Positions 35,755 to 48,255 are shown, numbered from the stretch's first letter. The stretch: DNA of 64,000 nt from Vanilla planifolia (GCA_023846275.1 CM043870.1:13933027-13997026), one strand, 5' to 3'. Program-made: numbers and translations. Notes: generated by a model not told the origin, from the sequence alone.

Positions 35755-38084
35755 GTAGAGTAGAGCAGAGCGGAGCATAGAAGAGTAGAGCAAAGCAGAG
35801 CAGACCAATGTAGAGCTAGGCTAGGCTATGCTAGGCTATGCTAGGCTAAAGAGTAGACTAGAATATAGTAGAGTAGAGAGTGTAAAATAGAGCTAGGCTA
35901 GATTAGGTTAGGCTATGCAAAGTTACAGTAGAGTAGAGTAAAGTAGAGTAGAGCAGAGTAGAGAAGAGGAGAGCAAAGCATAGCAGAGTAGTGTAAAGCA
36001 ACGCAGAGTAAATTAGAGTCGAGTAGAGTAGGGTGAAGTAGAGTAAAGCAGTGTAGAGTAGAGCTAGGTTTGGCTAGGCTATGCTAGAGTAGAGTAGAGA
36101 ATAGTGAAGCTTGGTTAGGCTAGGCTAGGTTAGAGTAGAGTAGTGTAGGGTAGAGTATGATATAGTAGAGTAGAGCTGAGTAGAGTAGAGTAAAGTTAGG
36201 TTAAGTTAGGCCAGGCTAGGCTAGGCTATGGTAGGTTAGGCTAGGTTAGGGTAGTGTAGAGTAGAGTAGAGTAGTGTAGCATAGAGAAGAGTAAAATATA
36301 ACAGAGCTCTATTATTCTAACCTAATGTAGGATAGGCTAGGCTAGAGTAGAGTAGAGTATTGCAGAGTAGAGATGAGTAGAGTAGAATAGAGAAGAGCAG
36401 AGCATAGTAGAGTGGAGCAAAGAAAAGTAGAGTAGAGTAGAGACAAACATAGTAGAGCTAAGTTAGTTTAAGTTATGCTAGGCTAGTTAGAATAGAGTAG
36501 AGTAGAGTAGAATACAATAGAGTAAAGTATGGTATAATAATGTAGATTAGAGTAGAGCTAGGTTATGTTAGGTGAGGATAGGACAGGCTAGGCTAGGTAA
36601 GAGTAAAGTAGAGTAGAGCTATGTTAGGCTACGCTAGGTTAGGCTTAGCTAGGCTAGGCTAGAGTATAGTAGAGTAGAGTAAAGCAGAGCAGAGTAGAGC
36701 ATAACATAGTAGAATAAAGTAGAGTAGAGCAGAATAGAGCATAATAAAGTAGAGCATAGCAAAATAGAGTCAAGTTAGGATAGGCTAGGCTTGTTAGGTT
36801 AGGCTAGGCAAGGCTAGTTAAGAGTAGAGTAAAGTAGAGTTGAATTAAGTAGAGTAAGGTACAGTAGAGTGGAGTAGAGCAAAGCTAGGTTAGGTTAGGC
36901 TAATCTAAGCAAGGCTAGGCTAAGGTATAACATGATAGACTAGGCTAGGAAAGAGTAGAGTAGAGTATGGCAAGGTTAGGCTAGGCTAGAATATAGAGCA
37001 GAGTAGAGCATAATAGAATAAAGAAGTGTAGAGTGGAGAAGAATAGAGTAGAGTAGAGTAGTGCAAAGCATATCAGAGTAGAGCAGAGTAGAGCAGAGCA
37101 GAGTAAGGTTAGGCTAGGCTAAGCTAGGCTAAGAAAGGCTAAGCTAGAGTGGAGTAGAGTAGAGCAGAGGTTGGTTAGGCTTGGGTAATTTAGGTTAGAG
37201 TATAGTAGAGTAGAGTAGAGTATAACAAAGTAGAGTAGAGTATATTATAGTAGATTAGAGTTAGGTTAGGATAGGATAGGTTATGCTAGGCTAGGATGGG
37301 GTAGGCTAGGGTGTGCTAAGGTAGACAAGAGTAGAGTAGAGTAGAGCTAGGTTTGGCATGGCTAGGCTAGTGTAGAGTAGAGTAGAGTAGTATAGTGTAG
37401 AGTAGAGTAGACTAGAGTAGAGTTATGCAGAGTAAAGTAGAGTAAAGTAGAGGAGAGAAAAGCATAGTAGTGCAGAGCAAAGCAAAGAAGAGTAGAGTAG
37501 AGTAGAAGGGCAAAGCAGTGCATTGTATAGTAGAGTATAGTAGAGTAATGTAGAGCATAGCAAAGTAAAGAAGAGCATAGTAGAGTAGAAGAGCAAAGCA
37601 GAGCATTATAGAGTAGAGTAGAGTAGTATAGTAGAGTAGTGCAAAGTAGAGAAGAGTAGAGCTAGGTTATTCTATGCTAGGCTAGGCTAGGCTTGGCTTG
37701 GCAAGAGTAGAGTAGAGCAGAATAGAGTAGAGTGGAGTTGAGTAGAGCTTAGTTAGGCTAGCATAGGCTAAGTAGGGTAGGCTAGGCTATGTTGGAGTAG
37801 AGTAGAGTAGAGTATGGTAGAGTAGTGAGGTGCTTGATTAAGTAAGGCTAGGATTGGTTAGGTTAGACAAGAGCAAAGTAGACTAGAGTAGAGTAGAGTA
37901 GAGTGGTTTAGAGTATAATATAGTAGAGTAAAGGAGAGGAGAGGAGAGGAGAGTGAGGAGAGCATAACAAAGCAGAGTAAAGAATAATAGATCAGAGTAG
38001 AGTAGAGAAGAGAAAAGAAGAGTAGAGTATAGTAGAGTAGAGTAGAGGAGAGTAGAGTAGAGCAAAGAAAAGTAGAGCTGGTAG

Positions 38085-39577
38085 AGAAAACTAGAGTAGA
38101 GTAGAGTAGAGAATAGTTTGATGAAAGAATAACAGAGTAGTGTAGAGTAGAGTAGAATAGAGTAGAGTAGAGCTAGGTTAGGCTAAGCTAGGCTAGGAGA
38201 GAGTAGAGTAGAGTATAATAGAAAAGGGTTATGTGGAGTAGAGTAGAGTAATTTATAGTAGAATAAAGTAGAGTAGAGTATACAAGAGTAGAGTAAAGTA
38301 GAGTATAATAGAGTGGAGTAAAGTAGAGCTAGGTTAGGATAAGCTAGGCTAGGCTAAGTTAGAGTAGAGTAGAGTTGAGCAAAGTAGAGAAAAACAAAGT
38401 AGAGTAGAGCAGAGCAAAACAGAGCAAAGCAAAGAAGAGCAGATTAGAATAGAGTAGAGTAGAATAGAGTAGAGTAAAGCAGAGCAAAGTAGAGAAGACA
38501 AGAGCAGAGCAGAATAGAAAAGAGCAAAGCATGGCAAAGTAAAGTAGAGCAAAATGGAGTAGAGTAGAGCAAGGTAGAGTAGAGCTAGGATAGAGTAGAG
38601 TAGAGTAGAGCAAATTAGAGTAGAGAAAACTAGAGTAGAGTAGAGCAGAGAAGAGTTTGATGAAAGAATAATAGAGTGTGTAGAGTAGTGTAGAATAGAG
38701 TAGAGTAGAGCTAGGTTAGGCTAAGCTAGGCTAGGAGAGAGTAGTGTAGAGTATAGTAGAAAAGGGTTATGTGGAGTAGAGTAGAGTAATGTATAGTAGA
38801 ATAGAGTAGAGTAGAGTATAGAAGAGTAGAGTAAAGTAGAGTATACTAGAGTGGAGTAAAGTAGAGCTAGGTTAGGGTAGGCTAGGCTAGGCTAAGTTAG
38901 AGTAGAGTAGAGTTGAGCAAAGTAGAGAAAAACAAAGCAGAGTAAAGCAGAGCAAAATAGAGCAAAATAGAGGAAAGTAAAGAAGAGCAGAGTAGAATAG
39001 AGTAGAGTAGCACAGAGCAAAACAGAGAAGACAAGAGCAGAGTAGAATAGAAAAGAGCAAAGCATGACAAAGCAAAGTAGAGCAAAATGGACTAGAGCAG
39101 AGCAAGGTAGAGTAGAGCTACGATAGGCTGGGCTAAGTTAGGCTAAACTAGGCTAGTGTAGAGTAAAATAGAGTAGAGAAGAGTGGAGTAGAGTAGAGCA
39201 CAGAAGAGCAGAACAAAGTAGAGTAGAACAAAATAAAGCATAGTAGAACAAAGGAGAGTAGAATAGAGTAGAGTAGAGTAGAGCAGAGTAGAGTAGAGAA
39301 AGGTAGAGTAGAGTAGAGTAGAGAAGAGTTTGATGAAAGAATAATAGAGTAGTGCAGAGTAGAGTAGAACAGAGTATAGTAGAGCTAGGTTAGGCTAAGC
39401 TAGGCTAGGCGAGAGTAGAGTAGAGTATAGTAGAAAAGGATTATGTAGAGTAGAGGAGTGTAGAGTAGAATAGAGTAGAGTAGAGTGTAGTAGAGTAGAG
39501 TAAAGTAGAGTATAATAGAGTGCAGTAGAGTAGAGCAAGATTAGGCTAGGCTAGGCTAAGTTAGAGTAGAGTAGAGT
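38085..39577 (+). repeat. Higher-order tandem repeat, three units (539 and 673 bp spacings)
   Basis: The marker TTTGATGAAAGAATAA is present at 38,117, 38,656 and 39,329, giving unit spacings of 539 and 673 bp. The part 38,604-39,577 is almost identical to 22,240-23,221; between 22,246 and about 22,530 I see practically no change, and about 3% further on. Confidence 0.87.
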
Positions 39578-39865
39578 AATGTAAAGTAGTGTAGAGTTGA
39601 GCAGAGCTTAGTTGAGTAGAGTAGAGTAGATAAGAGTGAAGTTGAGCAAAGCAAGGCTAGGCTAGAGTAGAATGGAGTAGAGTAGGGTTGAGTAGAGTAG
39701 AGTAGACTACAGTAGAGTACAGCAAGGTTAGGCTAGGTTAGAGTAGAGTAGAGCAGAGCTAGGTTTGGCTTAGCCAGGCTAGGAAAGGTTAGGCTAAGTT
39801 ATGTAAGGCTAGAGTAGAGTATAGTAGAGTATAATAGAGTAGAATAGAGTAAAATAAAGAAAAGA

Positions 39866-41050
39866 GGTAACAAATTAAAATAGAAGCTTTTATTATTATT
39901 TATTTACTTTAAAAATACTTTGATTTATTAAAATATCATATTTGTTTAATCACAATTTAAGATGATATTTATCACATTAAAATAATATTAAAAGTTTAAT
40001 TATGCACTTTTATATGCACATTGTTAAGTGTTATTTAATTAAAAAAATAAAACATAGTTTGACCAAAATAAATAATAATTTTATTCTTCAAAAATAATAA
40101 AAAAGAGAGTTTTTTAATAAAAAGTAAATACTATTTTATTCATTTTAAAATATAACTATTTTATGAAGTCACAATGCATAACAAATTTATTAAATATATA
40201 ACCTTTTATAGAAATTTTAAAAATTCATTTTAAAATTATTTTTTAATAATACGTTTTTATTTCAAAATTATCTTTAAAATATAAACTTAAATTACAATAT
40301 CTGCATCACATTAGTCATAGATTTTAAAACTATTTAAAAATATTTGCAAAATATTTTTTATATTTTGTATAGATTAAATAATTTTTTAGCTTTTTTGAAT
40401 ATTTTCTCTCAATAATAAAAAATTCTAATAAAACACTAAATATTTTTCTTTTCTGTAAGAAAGTGGTAGGTAAAAATATTCAAAAGAAAATATTTTTTAT
40501 AAAACAACAAAACTAAATATAAATTTTAAAGTAGTTTAAGTATATATTACATAATAGTTATTATGTTTTATATAATTATCTAATTAAAGATTTTTAGAGA
40601 TAATCTTTTTTATAATAATTTGTTTTGATTCAATGAATGAAAATTCAATATTTATTTTTAAATATTTACTCAAAACAATATTTTCTAGAAATTTTTAATA
40701 ATTAAAAAAATAATTTATTACAAAATTGAATCAAAACATTTTTTATGACATATATTTCTATAAAATTATTTTGAAGAATACTTATTAATTTATTAAACTC
40801 ATAAAATATATACAAAGTAGTATCTTAAGAGTCCTTTTATTGATTTGTATAATACATTAATTTTTTTCGTAATAGTTAATAGAAATCATGATTAAAATTA
40901 ATTTTTTTAATAAATAAACATTATGTTTTGTTTGAGATTTTGAACTTAACAAACTATTAAAAAAATTTTAAAAAATTACCATTAAAAGGTGTTATTTTTG
41001 AAGTTAAATCCTTTTCTAATTAAAATTCATGCTTGCGATCCAAATGATGG
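39866..41050. other. AT-rich non-coding island interrupting the array
   Basis: About 1.18 kb of A/T-rich sequence with many runs of T and A. It shows no pentamer periodicity, no open frame of note, no tRNA-like or transposon-protein signal and no clear terminal inverted or direct repeats. It begins after AAGAGG near 39,866 and ends with CGATCCAAATGATGG before the array resumes. It could be the remnant of an inserted non-autonomous element, a fragment of unrelated intergenic DNA trapped by array growth, or a matrix-attachment-like spacer. I cannot decide among these. Confidence 0.8.
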
Positions 41051-44000
41051 TAGAGTAAAGCAGAGCAACATAGAGTAAAGAAGAGAAAAGTAGAGCAAAG
41101 CAGAGCTGAGCAAAGTATAGTGGAGCAGAGAAAAACAGAGCATACTAGAACTGAACAGAGTAAAGCAGAGGAGAGCAGGTAGAGTAGGGCAGAGTAGAGC
41201 AAAGTTATGCTAGGCTAGGCTAGCTAAGAGTAGAGTAGAGTAGAGGAGACTAGAGTAGAGTAGAGCAAGTTTAGATTAGGATAGGCTAGGCTAAGTTAGA
41301 GTAGAGTAGAGTGGAGTAGAGTAGAGCTAGGTTAGGTTGGGGTTAGCGAGTCTAGGCTATGCTATGCTAGGCTAGGTTAGGCTAGAGTAGAGTATAGTAG
41401 AGTATAATATAGTAGAGTAGGGTTCGGTTAAGCTAAGCTAGGCTAGAATAGGCTAAAGTAGAGTAAAGTGGAGTAAAGTAAAATAGAGAAGAGCAGAGCC
41501 AAGCAAAGCAAAGCATAGTAGAGCTAAGTTATGATAAGTTAGGCTAGGCTAAGCTCGATTAGGGTTGAGCAGAGTAGAGTAGACTAGAGTAGAGTAGAGT
41601 AAAGTAAAGTAAAGTAGGGTAGATCTAGCTTAGGCAGGTTAAGCTAGGTAGGCTAACTAGGCTAGGCTAGGGTAGGGTAAGCTAGAGTAAAGTAAAGTAG
41701 AGTAGAGTAGAGGTACATTAGGCAATGTTAGGTTAGGCTAAGCTAGAGTACAGAGCAGAACATACTAGAGAAGAGTAGAAAAGAGTAGAGTAGAGTATAG
41801 TAGAGTAGAGTATAGTAGAGTAGAGTAGAGCATAGCAAAATGAAGCAAAGTCTAGTAGAGTTAGGTTTGGCTAGGCTAGTTTAAGTAAGGCTAGACTGGA
41901 GTGGAGTAAAGAAGAGCTTGTTAGGCAAGACTAGGATAGAGTACAGTAGAGTAGAGTAGAGTATAATTGAGTTGAGCAGAGTAGAGTAGAGTAGAGTAGA
42001 GTAGAGTTAAGCTTGATTAGGTTAGGTTTGGCTAAGTTAGCCTTGGTAAGCTAGAGTAGGCTAGGCTAGAGTAGAGTAGGGCTAAGTAATGCTAGTCTAG
42101 GCTAAAGTAGAATTAAGTAGAGTAGAGTAAATTATAAGTTAGTATAGTATAGTAGATTAGAGTAGCATAGAGTAGAGTAGAGTAGAGTTGAGTTGGGTAG
42201 AGGAAGGTTGAGTTGAGTTGAGTTGAGTAGAATAGAGTAGAGTAGAGTAGACTAGAGTATAAGAGAGGAGAGGAGAATGAACAAAGCAGAGTAGAGTAGT
42301 GTAAAGTAGAGTAGAGCAGAAGAGTAGAGCAGAGTAGTGTAGAGTAGAGCAAAGTAGAGTAGTGTGAAGCAGAGCAGATTAGAGTAGAGTAGAGAAGAGT
42401 AGAGCTAGGCTAGGTAAGGCTAAACTAGTCTAGGTTAGAGTAGAGTAGAGTAGAGTAGAGCTTGGTTAGGCTAGGCTAGGGTAGGCTATTGCTAGGGTAG
42501 GCTAAGCTAAGTTAGGCTAGAGTATATTAATGTAGAGTATAATAGAATAGAGTAGAGCTAAGTTAGGCTAGGCTAGCCTATATGATGCCAGAGTAGAGGA
42601 GATTAGAGTAGAGTAATGTAGAGTAGAGTAGAGAAGAGTAGAGTATAGCAGAGTAGAGTAGAGAAGAGCAAAGTAGTGATGAGCAGTGTAGAGTAGAGCT
42701 AAGTTAGGCTAAGCTATAATAAAGTAGAAGTTCAACTAGGTTAAGCTCGACTAGATAGGGGTTGGTTAGAGTAGATTAGAGTAGAGCTAAGCTAGGTTAG
42801 ACCAGGCTAGAGTACAATAGAGTAGAGTATAGTATAATACAGAAGAGCAGAGCAAAATAGAGTAGAGCAAAGAGAAGCTAGGTTAGGCTAGAGTAGAATA
42901 GAGTAAAGCTAGGTTATGCTAGACTTTGTTGGAGTAGAGTAGAGTAGAGTAGAGTATAATAAAATAGAGTGGAGTAGAAAATAGTACAGTAGAGTAGTGT
43001 ATAGTGGAGTAAAGTAGAGCCAGATTAGGCAAGCCTAGGCTAGGCTTCACAAGTCTAGGGTAGGCTAGGCTAGGTAGAGTAGAGTAGAGTATCATAGAGT
43101 AGAGTGCAACTTGGTTTGGCTTGGCTAGGCTAAAATAAAGTAGAGTATAGTAAAATTGAGCAGAGCAGAGTAGAGTAGAATAGAGAAGAGTATAGCATAG
43201 CCGAGTAGAGCAAAGTAGAGGAAAAGAGAGTAGAGTATAGTAGAACAAAGTAGAGCATAGTAAAGTAAAGTTAGGTTAGGCTAAGTTATGCTAGGTTAGG
43301 CAAGCTAAGAGTAGAGTAAAATAGAGTTGAGTAGAGTTGAGTAGAGTAGAGTAGAGTAGAGTAAAGTAGAGTAGAGTAGAGTAGAGTAGAGTATAGTGTA
43401 GTATAGTTGAGTTGAGTAGAGTGGAGCTAGGTTATGATAGGCTATACTAGGTGAGTTTAGGTTTGGTTAAGTTAGGTTAGAGTAGAGTAGAGTAGAGTAT
43501 ACAAGAGTAGAGTAGTGTACAGTAGGGATAAGTTAGCTAGGCTTCTCTAGGCAAGGCTAGGTTAGGCTAAGCAAGTGTTTAGTAGAGTAGAGTAGATTAG
43601 AGTAAACTAGAGCTAGGATAAGTTAGGCAAGGGTAGCCTGTGTTAAAGATGAGTTAAGTAGAGTAGAGTAGAATAAAGCAAGGTTTGGTTAGGTTTGGCT
43701 ATTTTACAATAGATTAGAGTAGAGTAGAATAGAATAGAGTAAAGTAGCACACAATAAAGTAGAGTAGAGTAGAGTAGAGCTTGGTTAGGATAGGTTTGGC
43801 TAGGCCAAGGTAGAGTAGAGTAGAGTAGAGTCAAGATGAGCTAATTTAGGCTAGGTTATGCTAGAGTATAGTACAACAGAGAGGAGTTGAGTAAAGTAGA
43901 GCATAGTAAAGTAGAGCAGATCAGAGCATAGCAAAGTATAACAGAGCAGAGATGAGTAGAGTAGAGCCAAAAAGAGTAGAGTAGAGTAGAGCAGAGCAGA

Positions 44001-47000
44001 GATGAGTAAAATAGAGTTGAGTAGAGCAGAGAAAAGCATAATAGAGCAGAGTAGAAAAGAGTAGAGTAGAGCAACGCAAAGTTGAGCTGAGGAGAGAAGA
44101 GGAGAGGTGAGGAGAGTAGAGTAGAGCAGACCTAGTTTATGTTAGGCTAGGCTAGAGTAAATCATAATAGAGTAGAGTGGAGTAGAGTTAGGTTAGCTAT
44201 GCTAGGCTAGGCAAGGTTGGAATAGTGTAGAGAAGAACAGGGTTGAGTATAGTAGAATAGAGTAGAGCAGAGTATAGTAGAGTGCAGTAAAGTAAAGTAG
44301 AGTAGAGACGAGTAGAGTAAAGTTAAGTTAGGTTAGGTTAGGCTAGGTTAGGTGAGGTTTAGCTAGGCTAGGCTAGAGCAGAGTAGAGTAGAGGATAGAG
44401 TAGAGTAGAGAAGAGTAATGTAGAGTATAATAGAGGATAATAGAGCTAGGTTAGGCTAGGTTAGATAAGGTTTTGTTAGGCTAGGCTAGAGTAGAGTAGA
44501 TTAGAGTAAAGCTCAGTTAGGTTAGGCTTGGCTAGGCTAAAGTAGAGTAGGGTATAGTAGAGTAGAGCAGAGGAGAGTAGAGTAGAGTAGAGCAGAGAAA
44601 AGCAAAGTAGAGTAGGGTAGAGTAGACCAAAACACAATAGAGAAGAGCCTAGAGAGCAAAGTGGAGTACAACAGAGCTAGGTTAGGCTAAGGTAGGTAAG
44701 GCTAGGCTAGGTTAGAGTAGAGTTAAGTAGAGTAAAGTATAATAGCATAGAATATAGTTTAATGGAGTAGAGTAGAGTAAAGTTAGCTAGGCTAGTCAAG
44801 GTTAGGCAAGGCTAGGCAATGTTAGGCTTCGCTATTGTAGAGTAGAGTAGACTAGGCTAGACTTTTGTAGAGTAGAGCAATGCAGAGTAGAGTAGAGTAG
44901 AGCAGAGTAGTGTAGAGCATATTAGAGTAGAATAGAGCAGAGCAAGACGAAGTGGAGCAAAATGGAGGAGAGTAGAGCAGAGCAGTGCAGAGTAGAGTAG
45001 AGTAGAGCAAGGTTAGGCTAGGCTATGCTAGGCTTGTGTTGAGTAGAGTTCAGTAGAGCTGAGTAGAGTAGAGTAGAGCTAAGTTACATTGGCTGGGCTA
45101 GGCTAAGCTTGGCTAGGTTAGAGTGGAGTAGAGTGGAGTAGAGTGGAGTAGAGTAATGTAAAGTAGAGTAAAGGAGAATAGAGTAGAGTAGAGTAGAGTA
45201 AAGTAGAGTAGATTAGAGTAAATAGATTAGATTAGAGTAAAGTAGAGTAGAGCTAGGTTGGGATAGGCTAAGGTAGAGTATAGTAGAGTAGAGAATAGTA
45301 GAATAGAGTAGAGTAAAGTGGAGAAGAGTAGAGTAGAGTAGATCATGGCATAATAGAGTAGAAAAGAGCAGGGTAGAGTAGAGTAGAGCAAAGCATAGTT
45401 GAGCAGAGCTAGGTTAAGCTAGGCAAGGCAAGAGTAGATTAGAGTAAAGTAGAGTAGATTAGAGTGGAATAGAGTATAGGTAGGTTATGCTCGACGAGTT
45501 TAAGCTAAACAAGCCTAGAGTAAACTAGAGTAGAGTAGAGCAGTGCAACACAGAGCAGAGTGAAGCAGAGCAAAGAAGAGAAGAGTAAAGAAGAACAGAG
45601 TAGAGTAGAGTAGAGCTAGTAGAGCAAAGCATAGTAGAGTAGAGTAGAGGAGAGTAGAGCTAGGTTAGGCTAGGCTAAGCCAGAGTAGAGTATAGTAGAG
45701 TAGAGTAGGGTCGGGTAGAGCTAAGTTAGGTTAGGCTAAGCTACGCTAGGCTAGAGTAATAGAGTAGAGTAGAGTAAAGTAGAGTATAGCTAGTTTATGC
45801 TAGGCTAGAGTAGAGTAGATTAGAGTAGAGCAGTTTAGAGGAGAGTATAGTAGAGCACAGTATAGTAGAGTAGAGCAAAGTAGAGCAGAGTACAACATAG
45901 CAGAGCAGAGAAGTGTAGAGAAAAGCTGAATAGGGTAGAGTAGAGTAGAGAAGAGTAATGTAGAGTAGAGTAAAATAGAGTAGAGTAAAGAAGAGTAGAG
46001 GAGAGCAGAGCAGAGTAGAGTGGAGTAGTGCAAAACAGAGAAGAGCAGAGCAAACTAGACTGGAGTAAAGCAGAGTAGAGCATGGTTAGGCAAGGCTAGG
46101 CTATGCCATGCTAGGATAGGCTAGGCTATAATAGAATAGAATAAAGTAGAGTGGAGTAAAGTGGAGTAGAGTAGAGTAGAGTAGAGTAGAGTGGAGTATA
46201 GTAAAGTAGAGCTGAGCAAGGTTAGGTTAGGCCAGGCTAAGCGAAGCTAGGCTAGGTAAAGCAAGGCCAGGTTAGGCTAGAGTAGAGTAGAATAGAGTAA
46301 AGTAGAGTAGAGTAAAGCTGAGTAGAGTAGAAAAGTGCAGAGCATAACAGAGTAGAGTTGTGTAGATCAGAGTAGACCAAAGCAATATAAAGACAAGCAA
46401 AACAGAGCCAAGGAGAGCAGAGCAGAGAAAAGTAGAGCAAAGCTATGTTAGGCTAGGTTTGGTTAAAGTGGAGTAGAGTATAGTAGAGAAGAGTAGAGTA
46501 GAGTAGAGTAGAGCTATGCTATGCTAAGCGAAGCTAAGTTAGGTTAGAGTAAAGTAGAGTAGAGTATTGTAGCATGGGGTAGAGTTGAGTAGAGTTGGGT
46601 AGAGTAGGGTAGAGCTAGGTTTTACTGGACTAGGCGATGCTAGGCTAGGCTTGGCTTGGCTGACTAAAGTAGAGTAGAGTACAGCTTGGTTAAGCTAGGC
46701 TTACCTAGGCTAACTAGAGTGGAGTAGAGTAGAGAGAAGGAGAGTAGAGTAGAGCAGAGAAGAGTAGAGCAAATAGGACAGAGCAGAGTAGAGCAAAGAA
46801 GAGTAGAGTAGAGTAGAGCAGAGTGAAGTAAAGTAAAGCTAAGTTAGGCTTGGATAAGCTGGGTTAGGTCTGGCTAGGTGAGGCTAGGATAAGATAGGTT
46901 AGAGTATAATAACGTAGAGCAGAATAGAGTATAGTATAGTATGGTAGAGTAGAGTAAAGCTAGGTTAGGCTAGGCTAAGCTAGGCTTGCCTAGGCTATGG

Positions 47001-47893
47001 TTGGCTTGGCTAGGCTATACTAAAGTATAGTAGAGAAGAGTAGATTAGATTGGAGTAGAGTTAGGCTAGGCATAGGTAAGCTAGGCTAGAATAAAGTATA
47101 AAGTAGAGTAGAGTAGAGTAGAATAGTACAGAGTAGATTATAGTAGAAGATAGAAGAGTTGACTAGAGCAGAGCAGAGAATAGCATAGTAGAGTAGAGTA
47201 GGGCTAAGTTAGGCTAGGGTAGAGTAGAGTAGTGTAGAGTAGTGTGGAGTAGAGTAGAGTAGAGTAGAATAAAGTAAAGAAGAGTAAGAATGAGTTAGGC
47301 TAGGCCAGGCTAGGATAGGGTAGGCTAGGCTAAGCTAGAGTAAAGTAGAATCGTGGTTGGTTAGGCTAGACTAGGCTAAGTTTCAGAAAAGTAGAGTATA
47401 GTAGAGTAGAGTATGATATAGTAGAGTATAGTAGAGTAGAGTAGATTAGAGTTAGGTTAGGCTAGGTTAGGAAAGGATAGATTAGGCTAGAGTTGAGTAG
47501 AGTAGAGTAGAGTAGAGTAAAAGAAGGAGAGGAGAATTGAGTAGAGCAGAGCAGAAAAGTAGAGCAAAGTAATGTAGAGCAGAGCAGAGCAGTGCAGACC
47601 AGAGCAAAAAAGAGTTGAGTAGAGTAGAGCTATGATAGGCTCGGGTAGGCTACGCTAGAGTAGGGTAGAATAGAGTAGAGTAGAGTAGAGCTAGGTTAGG
47701 CTAGGCTAGTATAAAGTAGGTTAGGCTAGGGTTTTTAAGAGTAGAGTTGTGTAGAGTAGAGTAGAGTAGAGCTAGATTAGGCTAGGCTAAGCAAGGCTAG
47801 GGTAGACTAGAGTATAGTGGAATATAGTAGAGCATAGTAGAGTAGAGAAGTGTTGAGTTGAGTGGAGTAGAGTAGAGAAGAGTTGAGTATAGT

Positions 47894-47931
47894 AGAGGAG
47901 AGGAGAGGAAAAGAGAGGAGAGGAGAGGAGA
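47894..47931 (+). repeat. 38-base homopurine tract in copy B
   Basis: This run of A and G has the same length and context (followed by TGACCAAAGA) as the tract at 35,330-35,367. It is followed at once by further AGAGG words up to about 47,972. Confidence 0.9.
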
Positions 47932-48019
47932 TGACCAAAGAGGAGAGGAGAGGAGAGTAGAGGAGAGTAGAGTAGAGAAGAGTAGTGCAAAGTAGAGCAT
48001 AACAGAGAAGAGCAGAGTA

Positions 48020-48255
48020 TGGAGGAGCTGAGTAGACCAAAGCAAAGTAGAAAAGATCATAAAGGGGTATATGATAGTAGAGTAGAGTAGAGAAAAGTAG
48101 TGCAAACTAGAGCATAATAGAGAAGGGTAGAGTAGGGAAGAGCTCAGTACACCAAAGCAAAGTAGAGAAGATCATAGACGAGTATAGGATAACAGAGTAT
48201 AGTAGAGATAAGTAGAGCTTTATAGAGTAGAGTAGAGTAGAGCAGAGGTAAGTTA
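48020..48255 (+). repeat. 115-bp tandem duplication, copy B only
   Basis: The word ACCAAAGCAAAGTAGA followed by AAGATCATA occurs at 48,036 and 48,151, a period of 115 bp. Copy A has it once, near 35,465. Confidence 0.8.

Larger units (their letters stand above)
29729..37761 (+). repeat. 8-kb duplicated array segment, copy A
   Basis: This segment of about 8.03 kb matches 42,483-50,386 in order and orientation. Paired rare words include TTAATGTAGAG at 29,771 and 42,537, AGCCAAAAAGAG at 31,281 and 43,975, TGCTCGACGAG at 32,851 and 45,488, GATGACCAAAGA at 35,366 and 47,930, and GTTTGGC[A/G]TG at 37,351 and 49,971. The offset drifts between about 12,564 and 12,766, so indels have accumulated. In stretches compared by eye the copies are about 90% identical. 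Outside these borders similarity stops. Confidence 0.88.
6018..39865 (+). repeat. Giant pentanucleotide satellite array, left part
   Basis: From about 6,018 the sequence is entirely degenerate 5-base repeats on the plus strand. Blocks of AGTAG (TAGAG) alternate with blocks of GCTAG (TAGGC, with TTAGG and TAAGC variants). Blocks run from about 15 to over 100 bases. B-type blocks are usually opened by GGTTAGGC after a 6-base word such as AGCTAG, AGCAAG or AGCTTG. Frequent variants are AAAGT, AGAGC, AGAAT, TGAGT and TATAG. Plus-strand orientation is constant. No host gene, tRNA or transposon was recognised inside. Long minus-strand open frames rich in Leu, Ser, Thr and Tyr arise because CTCTA repeats have no stop in any minus-strand frame. 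This is inferred to be a satellite in heterochromatin. Confidence 0.95.

Noticed and set aside
39866-41050. The AT-rich island as an organelle fragment or a gene
   Set aside because: No organelle gene, tRNA or coding frame is visible, and its base composition is simple A/T with long homopolymer runs.
41020-41202. A minus-strand open frame spanning the right border of the AT-rich island
   Set aside because: Most of it is the array's Leu/Ser frame with a few codons added from the island; it has no separate evidence.
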